From assembly GCA_023053685.1 (NCBI GenBank), contig JALIGW010000002.1:45573278-45637277 (forward strand): 64,000 nt of DNA. The letters are read 5' to 3'. Below the pieces are notes generated by a model. That model worked only from the letters and a program-made list of their open reading frames with translations. It was not told the DNA's origin and ran no database searches. This document shows, in pieces, positions 34,208-64,000 of the stretch; positions within the stretch are counted from its first letter, which is position 1, and each line of letters opens with the position of its first letter. The position numbers were made by a program, and so were the translations under genes. Origin of the DNA: Diadophis punctatus similis (Eukaryota; Chordata; Lepidosauria; Squamata; Dipsadidae).

Positions 34208-34508
34208 TATTGTAGCAAAAACTTGAAGGAAAAGAGGATTAGAGTAGTGAGTGGACCCATTCTAGTTCATAAGAGATAATGGTTTATGAAGAAACAGCAG
34301 GAGGAGCTGCCAGAGGAAGCTCTATTCCAATAGGAAGAGAGTCAAGCAAAGAAGCAATCTCAGCCAACGAGAGTGACAAGCAAAAACAAAATTCATAAAT
34401 ATACTTTGAACTGTTGAAATTAAACGAAGAGCTTCATGGAAGAAACTAGCACTGAACACCTTGAGAATTACAGAGACCAGAGAATTAGAGACCTGGGATG
34501 AAAATAAG
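34208..34508. other. No recognisable feature
   Basis: Nothing supportable was seen. Confidence 0.5.
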
Positions 34509-34510
34509 TA

Positions 34511-35315
34511 CAGGTAGTCCTTGACTTACGACCACAACGGAGCCCAAAATTTCTGTTGTTAAGTGAGACATTTGTTAAGTGAGCTTTGCCCCATTTTACC
34601 ACCTTTTTTGACCACAATTGTTAAGTGAATCACTGCAGTTGATACATTAGTAACCCGGTTATTAAGTGAATCTGGTTTCCCCATTGACTTTGCTTGTCAG
34701 GAGGTCATAAAAGGTGATCACTGAAGCATCTGAATTTTGGTCACATGATTATGGGGATGCTGCAGTGGTTCTAACTGTGAAAAACAGTCATAAGTCACTT
34801 ATTTCAGTGCTGTTATAACTTTGAACACCAGTGATGGCAAACCTTTTTTTCCTCGGGTGCCAAAAGCGTGTGCCCGTGCGCTATCGCACGTGCATGCGTG
34901 CCCATACCCATAATTCAATGCCCCCCTGCTCCCTGCCCCCCCCACAAATGCTGCATGACCCCACCACACTGCCCCCTGTGCACGACCCCCCCCCCGCTCC
35001 CCTGTTCCTGACTTCCAGTGGCCCCGGTAGGCCCCTTTGTTGCCCTCCCCAGGCTCCAGAGGCTTTTTTGGAGCTGGGGAGGGCGAAAATGGCCTCCCCT
35101 GCCCCCCCGGAGGCCCTCCAGAGGCCGAAAACGCCCTCCCAGAGCCTCCGCACAAGCCGAAAATCAACTGGCCAGCGCGCAGATGTGCGCTGGAGCTGAG
35201 CTAGGGCAACGGCTCGCGTGCCGGCAGATATGGCTCCACGTGCCACCTGTGGCACACGTGCCATAGGTTTGCCATCACAGCACTAAACGAACTGTTGCAA
35301 GTCAAGGACTACCTG
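34511..35315. mobile_element. TA-flanked MITE (CAGGTAGTCC family) hosting a hAT
   Basis: The ends are CAGGTAGTCCTTGACTTACG and GTCAAGGACTACCTG, with TA on both sides (34509-34510 and 35316-35317). Excluding 34831-35280 restores a roughly 350-bp element like those at 12028 and 39747. Confidence 0.9.
34831..35280. mobile_element. hAT element (CAGTGATGGCAAACC) nested in the MITE
   Basis: CAGTGATGGCAAACC at the left and GGTTTGCCATCACAG at the right are the ends. The interior is GC-rich with CGTGCGCTATCGCACGTGCA. A clean 8-bp duplication is not visible; only CAC is shared at both junctions. Confidence 0.8.
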
Positions 35316-35509
35316 TAATTCAACAAAGACAAAGTGATACATTTGGGAAACAAAAATCAAACACATAAATGCCGTCTAAGGAGGGGGATACCTGGATAGT
35401 TTAATTTAGGCTGCTGTACTTAATGGGTCACTGGAATTGATGGCCCAAATAACCTCTTTAAACTGTATAAATCTAAATTAATGTGACCCCCAAATAAATA
35501 CAGTACATG

Positions 35510-35961
35510 ATGAATAAAATAATTTTATTTTTTGTACAAAGATTATACAATTATTGTCTACCTTAAAGAACACCTTTTAGCAATGAAGACTTAATTTATA
35601 AGATACCATATGAAGTCCTTATTACACAAGTATCACTAATTTCAAGATATTTAGTATGAAAATATGTAAGGTCATTTTGAAGTTTCTTTATCATAGTTTG
35701 CCATTGCACTGTTTAAAATAATAAAGTAGAATTCATTAACTCATCTCGCTCTGAAGATCTTTTTTCTGAAACCAATCTTCTATCTTTGCATTTGTAAAGG
35801 CAAGCATTTAAAAAAAAAAAGTCCCAATCCAGAAGCTGTCAAGTTGATGCCAGTATATGAATTTGATTCTATGATACCAGTACTTTAAAAGAGCACATCG
35901 GTTATACATGGCTTTGAACCTTGGGCTACAATTATGCTACCGAGCTCAAATGGAGTCTCAG
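35510..35961 (-). other. PGGT1B: Candidate PGGT1B 3' UTR and polyadenylation signal
   Basis: On the minus strand an AATAAA (plus-strand TTTATT at 35525-35530) lies about 430 bases after the PGGT1B stop, in a gap free of recognised repeats. Whether it is used cannot be told from sequence. Confidence 0.5.
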
Positions 35962-58850
<22,889 letters not shown>

Positions 58851-58876
58851 GGCAACTTTTTCCTGATAGTATGTGT

Positions 58877-58901
58877 GTGTACACACACACACACACACAC
58901 A
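58877..58901. repeat. Short (CA)n run
   Basis: About 12 CA units. Confidence 0.95.
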
Positions 58902-58995
58902 CTCATGGGATCAGACATACACTGTTGCCAATAAAGGAGAATATTTGTAGCTCAGGGTTGAAATGAGGGTGCTCTCTCACCTTGCTTGTTTTCTG

Positions 58996-59153
58996 GCAGA
59001 CGTTTCATTATCCTAACTAGGTAACATCATTAGTGTTAGTAAGGAGTGCTGTTTGCTGTCAGTTTATATAATCACCAGAATGTAAACTGACAGCAAACAG
59101 CACTCCTTACTAGCACTGATGATGTTACCTAGTAAGGGTAATGAAACGTCTGC
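58996..59153. repeat. Inverted repeat, 71-bp arms (PGGT1B-CCDC112 intergenic)
   Basis: GCAGACGTTTCATTATCCTA begins the left arm and GTAATGAAACGTCTGC ends the right, with a 16-base centre. The pairing continues weakly outward. Resembles a dispersed repeat, origin unknown. Confidence 0.9.
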
Positions 59154-59159
59154 AGAGCA

Positions 59160-59865
59160 ACCTCAGAGAGCACTAAGGATCCTCACACACTGTTGCAAAA
59201 TTACAGATTATATCTGTTTACATGGCTTGATCCAGAAAAATTATAGATTTGACAACTTTAGAAGCTTCAATGTGCAGAAATGTAAAGAATGTAGTTTCTA
59301 TCCCAAGAGCCTTCTGGAATTATGTATTTCTCATTGATAAAACACTGATAAAATAATTCAAAGACCATATTGCTACAAAGGCTGACATGGGTTATTAAAA
59401 TTGAGGTATTGGTTGGCAAAACATGGATCTGTACTGTATTTTGCGCAGGTCTAGATTTTTACAGGGGTACTACCAAAATTACCATCAAATCGTAAAATAT
59501 ATCTGAGCTTGTACAATTAAAATCAGTTCAGTTTACATTTCAGTGACAGCAAAACAAGGAATTATGTCACAAAATTTTCTGTGTGGAGAATTTTTTACAG
59601 GAGTTTCCATGCCACAGTACTCATTTTTATAGCATCAGCATTGCATTTAAGAGGGATGCACAAGATCCCAAACACAACCTTTCTTTTGGAGTTCAGGGAT
59701 AAACAAAACAAAAAAGTTATGGAACTGTGTTTTCATGTATGATAATTAGGGCAAAATTACAATGTGCTCCAAAGTGAAACAGTTTGATCATACCCACAAT
59801 GGACAAATGGCTGGTGAAGGTGATGAAATTTCGAGATGGCTAAGTTAACTTCTTCGCTTAGAGAA
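59160..59865. other. No recognisable feature
   Basis: Intergenic, AT-rich. Confidence 0.5.
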
Positions 59866-59871
59866 AACAAT

Positions 59872-60203
<332 letters not shown>

Positions 60204-60205
<2 letters not shown>

Positions 60206-61097
60206 GTGACTGGAAACCATGTATTAGACTTATATGTAATGAAAACAATGCACTTACAATGTATGGTTTTGATAATTAGAAAAACAACTGGATAATAGAG
60301 TGAGCTTTCTTTTGTCATCATAGAGTATAATTCAAGAGATAATTTTGTAATTGTATTGACAGTATATTTGCTGCAAAAGAAATCAAGTTTCTGTTTCTTT
60401 CCCTTTTGGCACATTTTACTTTTTTCCTTTTCTCTCTTTTTTTCTGCTTTTTCTTTTTAGTTTTTATGTTTTTTATAAAACATTTAAAATAAATTTTAAG
60501 TTGCACAAAAATCATAGACAAGCTTACTTTGAACCATTTTCAATTGTTTGGAAGACTACGCATAAAGAAAATATTACTGTGTGTCTCTCTCTAGGGTTTT
60601 TAAATGTTATTTATTTGTAAAAATTATTAGTTTTGAAGGATGGCGATTAAGAAACAACTCATTTCTCTATAACAAGAGCTTATTATTTTCTGTCCATTTA
60701 GGAACATTGAAGATATTATCTGCTTACCTTCTTAAATTAATCTGAGATACATTATGTAATCAATCTACTAAGTAAAGCAAAGAAAAAGTGTTAATTTTCT
60801 CTGTTTATTTCTGGGTTGAAAATAACAGTGAAAGTATGTAGAAAGCAATACTATCACTTTTTTCTGAACGTTACAGAAAGAGGTGACTTGCTAAATCCAG
60901 GTTCTAGAGAAAAAAATTCGAGAGAAAAAAAAAAGCTTTTGCAAGTACTTTACACAATGAAACAATATATACTTGATTTTTATTTAACATAACATTTATA
61001 TGCATATGTACAACATTTCTCATATATAATACAAACTAATATAACAATACATTATGTTGTTATATTATCTTCAAATTATTTATTTGCAGATGTCCAA
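60204..61097. other. No recognisable feature; likely CCDC112 3' UTR at right
   Basis: The CCDC112 stop is at 61098, so the 3' UTR extends down from there on the minus strand. TTTATT (AATAAA on minus) occurs at several places, for example near 60978; none can be picked with confidence. Confidence 0.45.
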
Positions 61098-61128
61098 TTA
61101 TAATCCCTGTCGCCAGCTTGGGACAGCC
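61098..61128 (-). CDS. CCDC112: CCDC112 last exon (31 nt)
   Basis: Acceptor GATAG. It completes an arginine codon, then AVPSWRQGL and TAA at 61098-61100. Too short for open-frame detection. Confidence 0.85.
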
Positions 61129-63937
61129 CTATCAATGTAAAAATAGATTAGTATCTTGCAAATACATTAATCATATAAAAGTACATTAATCATATAAATA
61201 TTTAAACGTAAGGTAATTTAATTTAAGATGTACATTAATCATATAAAATATTTCAATTTTCTCACCTATGAGGAATATACAACACTGGCCCTGTACTTAC
61301 AGGTCCAATCTCTTTTGCTCGTTCTTCCCAAACTTTTGTAGGTCTGAATAACCTGCATGGATCCCGAGTTACATTAATGTGAACCTGTTAATAGTGAAAA
61401 TACAGAAAAAGTAATTGAAGGCAATTTGAAATACAAATGAATTAAACAATAAAGAGTAAGAAGTAAACTTGCATAGCACTGTGTTTTCATTATTGCAGAA
61501 CCCAAAATACTATTAGTTTGGATTACAGACCAGCAATTTATTATGCATCTGATTCTTGTTGGATACTTAGAACAAAGATACAAATCAAAAGAGTTGCTTC
61601 TTCCAGCAGCCACGCAGACTTGTCATCACCACAGACACCAGCCTGTACAGTTGGGGGGACTCATAACCAGTCAGCTGTGGTCCAGGGCAGATGGACTCTG
61701 ACAGAGTTGCAGTACAATATAGACAGGCTGGAGTTGCGCGCAGTTTATCTGGCACTCAAAACAGCTGCGACATCTGACTGCTGGACAGCACGTGCTTACA
61801 GACAACGTGGCTGCAAAAGCCCATATAAACCGGCAGGGTTGAACCATGTCCTGGCACCTCATGAGAGAGGCCAGAACCCTGGGTCTTTGGGCAGAACGCC
61901 ACCTAATGTCCCCCTCGGCAGACCACATCTCCGGATTGTCCAATGTGACGGCGGACTGGCTCAGTCGCACCACCATAGATCAGGCAGAGTGGAGTCTCCA
62001 TCCTTCCATCTTCAAAGCCTTGACGAGCCGTTTCGGCCTCCCTGTGGTGGACCTCTTCGCCACCCCGGAGAATGCCAAACTGCCGAGATTTTTTACAAGA
62101 TTCAAGACCCAGGGCACGGACACTCTCCATTGCGACTGGCCGGACGGCCTCCTGTATGCATTCCCCCCTCTGCCTCTCCTCCCCAAGGTTATCAGGAAGA
62201 TCCTGGAGGAGAGGGCAGAAGTGCTGCTCCTGGCTCCTCACTGGCCAAGGAGGGCCTGGTTTGCGGACCTGAAATCTCTATCAGTGTGCCAGCCCTGGAG
62301 GATTCCGCAGACCGAGTCGTCGCTCAGCCAGGGGTCGTTGGTCCACCCGGACCCCCAGTGGTACCAACTGACCGCCTGGTGCTTGAGCGGGGCACTCTGA
62401 CACATCACAATATGTCCTCCAGGGTTATCAGGACCATCCAGGCATCCAGGAGGCCTTCCACCAAACGTATTTATTCTGCCACTTCAAAGGCCTTTTGCAC
62501 ATGGTGTTCAAAAGAGGGATGCTGTCCTGTTGATTTGACTATGGGAAAATTCCTGAACTTTTTATAACAGGGCCTGGACAAAGGGCTATCGCCCAACACG
62601 ATAAGAAGGCAGATGGCAGCATTATCCTCTGTGTTGTCTTGTGGCTCTCTAGAGTCTCTATTGCAGCATCCCACAATGCACAGATTTTTAAAAGGGGCTA
62701 CTAACCTGTGCCCGCCTGTAGTTCACAGGTACCCCACCTGGGACCTCATTAAGGTGCTTCTATCCCTAATGGGGGTTCCTTACAAGCCTTTGAGATCATC
62801 TTCTCTTCGCCATTTTACTAGTAAGGTGGCATTTCTGGTGGCTATCACCTCTGCCAGAAGAATTTCTGAGTTTGCGTCCCTGTCAGTTAGAGAGGACCTC
62901 AAGATATACATTAAGCGCACATCATTGTTGTGCAGGATGGAGGCTTTTTTTGTCTCCTTCCAACCCACTTCTTTGGGGCAGAAGGTGCCTCCTTCCACTG
63001 CTGGACAATGGCTGCGAAGCACCATAGCGAGAGCTTACGACCTACAGTCATTGCCAAGGCCGGCTCGGGTGACGGCGTACTCAACGCGCAGTGCAGCAAC
63101 AACGGCGGCGTGGTCCACGCAAGCATCCATCAAGGAGGTCTGCAGAGCGGCCACTTGGGCATCGCCAACACCTTTTATCCGCCACTACAAAATTGACATT
63201 TGGTCGCCGAGTTCTTCAAAGGGTACATTCGCAGACTGTGAACGACAACCAGACTTAACCCTCCCAATGGACAGACTGCTTTGGTATGTCCCATTCCTGA
63301 ATGCTAGCTCCACTCACTATGGAGAAGGGGCGTTGGTCTTACCTGATACGCCTCTTCTCGTAGGGTGGAGCTAGCATCCAGTCCTACCCAAAGTCAGTCT
63401 GGTCTGCATTCCGGGACATCAAATTGTGATCTTTTATTTTATGAGTGAACCTTGGGAGAACACACGCCGAGTCTGTCTATCGGTCTTCGCCAAAGAGGGA
63501 GAATTAGAGCCAGAGGCGGAAATCTACAATTTGACAGACTCAGTCCTGATTGGCTGAATGGACAGTGTCATCCCATTCCTGGATGCTAGCTCCACCCTAC
63601 GAGAAGAGGTGTATCAGGTAAGACCAACGCCCCTTTTCTTTCAATCTAACCTATTTCCAACTTTTCCCCTTGCTTCCATATGGGTGACTAAATTCCAGTT
63701 TCAGGATGTTATATAATGACATTTCAATAAGAAACTAATATCATATGTGATAATTTTTAAATGGCAGAGTTCTTTGAAGTCAGAGGTACACTCCTAAGAA
63801 ATGTACATGGGACTGAGATATATAACATATTAAATTCTTACCTTCTTTTTCAGCTTAGACAATCTTTTTTCTTTTTCAATCTTTTCATCTTCCTTTGCCT
63901 GCTTTTCTAGAAACTTCAGCTCAAGTTTATGCAGATC
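61098..63937 (-). CDS. CCDC112: CCDC112, 3' end (three coding exons; gene continues off the right edge)
   Basis: CCDC112 is a coiled-coil protein reported at centriolar satellites. Exons on the minus strand are 63842-63937 (96 nt, 32 residues), 61266-61384 (119 nt) and 61098-61128 (31 nt with stop); phases agree. The first is a charged coiled coil (FLEKQAKEDEKIEKEKRL). The second starts VHINVTRDPCRLFRPTKVWE and ends LYIPHR across the next splice. The last codes AVPSWRQGL then stop. The position directly upstream of PGGT1B on the same strand matches the human order. Confidence 0.9.
61266..61384 (-). CDS. CCDC112: CCDC112 exon, penultimate
   Basis: Acceptor AACAG, donor GTGAG. Contains the RDPCRLFRPTKVWEERAKE block. 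Confidence 0.93.
61590..63640 (+). mobile_element. DIRS-type retrotransposon, 3' half (CCDC112 intron)
   Basis: The 5' part shows an RNase H region typical of DIRS elements (TDTSLYSWG, RLELRAVYLALK, then HISGLSNVTADWLSR) with frameshifts and a stop at about 61839. The tyrosine recombinase region follows: STKRIYSATSKAFCTWCSKE, a stop near 62566, and SARRISEFASLSV, YSTRSAATTAAW and VCRAATWASPTPFIRHY. The R...R..HY-like pattern fits the YR catalytic residues, with the expected H in part replaced. The 3' terminus has the inverted repeat at 63325-63635, the hallmark of DIRS ends. Gag and reverse transcriptase are absent (5' truncation near 61590). It is inactive. Confidence 0.88.
63325..63635. repeat. 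DIRS-type terminal inverted repeat, 55-bp arms
   Basis: 63325-63379 is the reverse complement of 63581-63635 with one mismatch (at 63610), separated by 201 bp. A direct copy of TCCCATTCCTGRATGCTAGC also precedes each arm. This arrangement is used by DIRS elements to restore a circular intermediate. Confidence 0.95.
63636..63841. other. CCDC112 intron, remainder
   Basis: No feature besides the donor of the 63842 exon. Confidence 0.5.
63842..63937 (-). CDS. CCDC112: CCDC112 exon, antepenultimate
   Basis: Acceptor TTCAG at 63938-63940, donor GTAAG. In phase 0 it is all charged coiled coil. Confidence 0.9.
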
Positions 63938-64000
63938 CTGAATAAAATAAATGAAATATTGCACGCTCTCACTCTCTCTCTTTCCCTCCCTCCCTCCCCC
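63938..64000. other. CCDC112 intron and CT-rich run at the window edge
   Basis: Acceptor sequence, then a TCTC/TCCC-rich microsatellite from about 63965 to the end. Confidence 0.8.

Noticed and set aside
61518..62567. 349-codon frame as a single protein
   Set aside because: It crosses the RNase H part of DIRS in the wrong phase over much of its length; the recognisable domains jump frames.

Overview
The window looks like nuclear DNA from a squamate reptile, most likely a snake. The evidence is vertebrate split genes with GT-AG introns, tRNA-derived SINEs (some with a BovB-like tail), CR1- and L1-type LINEs, many short hAT elements with 8-bp target duplications, and long tetranucleotide microsatellites. 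The species assignment is inference. About 2.5% of the window is protein-coding host sequence; most of the rest is introns, intergenic DNA and mobile elements.

Three host genes lie in the same orientation, all on the minus strand, in the order known from chromosome 5q22-23 of humans: TRIM36, then PGGT1B, then CCDC112. (1) 12901-12963 is the first coding exon of TRIM36 (21 codons, consensus GT donor) inside a CpG island; I found no further TRIM36 exon in the 12.9 kb downstream of it. (2) 35962-58595 is a complete nine-exon PGGT1B gene, the catalytic beta subunit of protein geranylgeranyltransferase I. Every splice junction could be read, the phases agree, and the spliced product is 378 residues with the expected zinc ligands. 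(3) 61098-63937 holds the last three coding exons of CCDC112; the gene runs off the right edge.

The 22 kb between TRIM36 and PGGT1B is dense in mobile DNA. Notable items are a 205-bp Ty3/Gypsy-like LTR with a primer-binding region (14.4 kb), a 949-bp GC-rich element built around a 172-bp-arm palindrome (16.8-17.7 kb), a CR1 3' end carrying a hAT that carries a mariner-like element (20.4-22.1 kb), a 3.7-kb L1-type element with an intact 367-codon ORF1 but no ORF2 and a 17-bp target duplication (24.3-28.0 kb), and the 3' part of a betaretrovirus-like endogenous provirus with its 3' LTR (28.6-32.1 kb).

Inside the genes, the PGGT1B introns carry SINEs, palindromic hAT derivatives, a perfect 31-bp hairpin and microsatellites. 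A CCDC112 intron carries the 3' half of a DIRS-type tyrosine-recombinase retrotransposon with its 55-bp inverted repeat.

The most unusual object is the ORF1-only L1 at 24354-28037. Its full-length ends, poly(A), near-perfect target duplication and open ORF1 suggest recent mobilisation of a half-L1 that must have used ORF2 protein from elsewhere. All family names rest on motif reading alone; no database search was possible.
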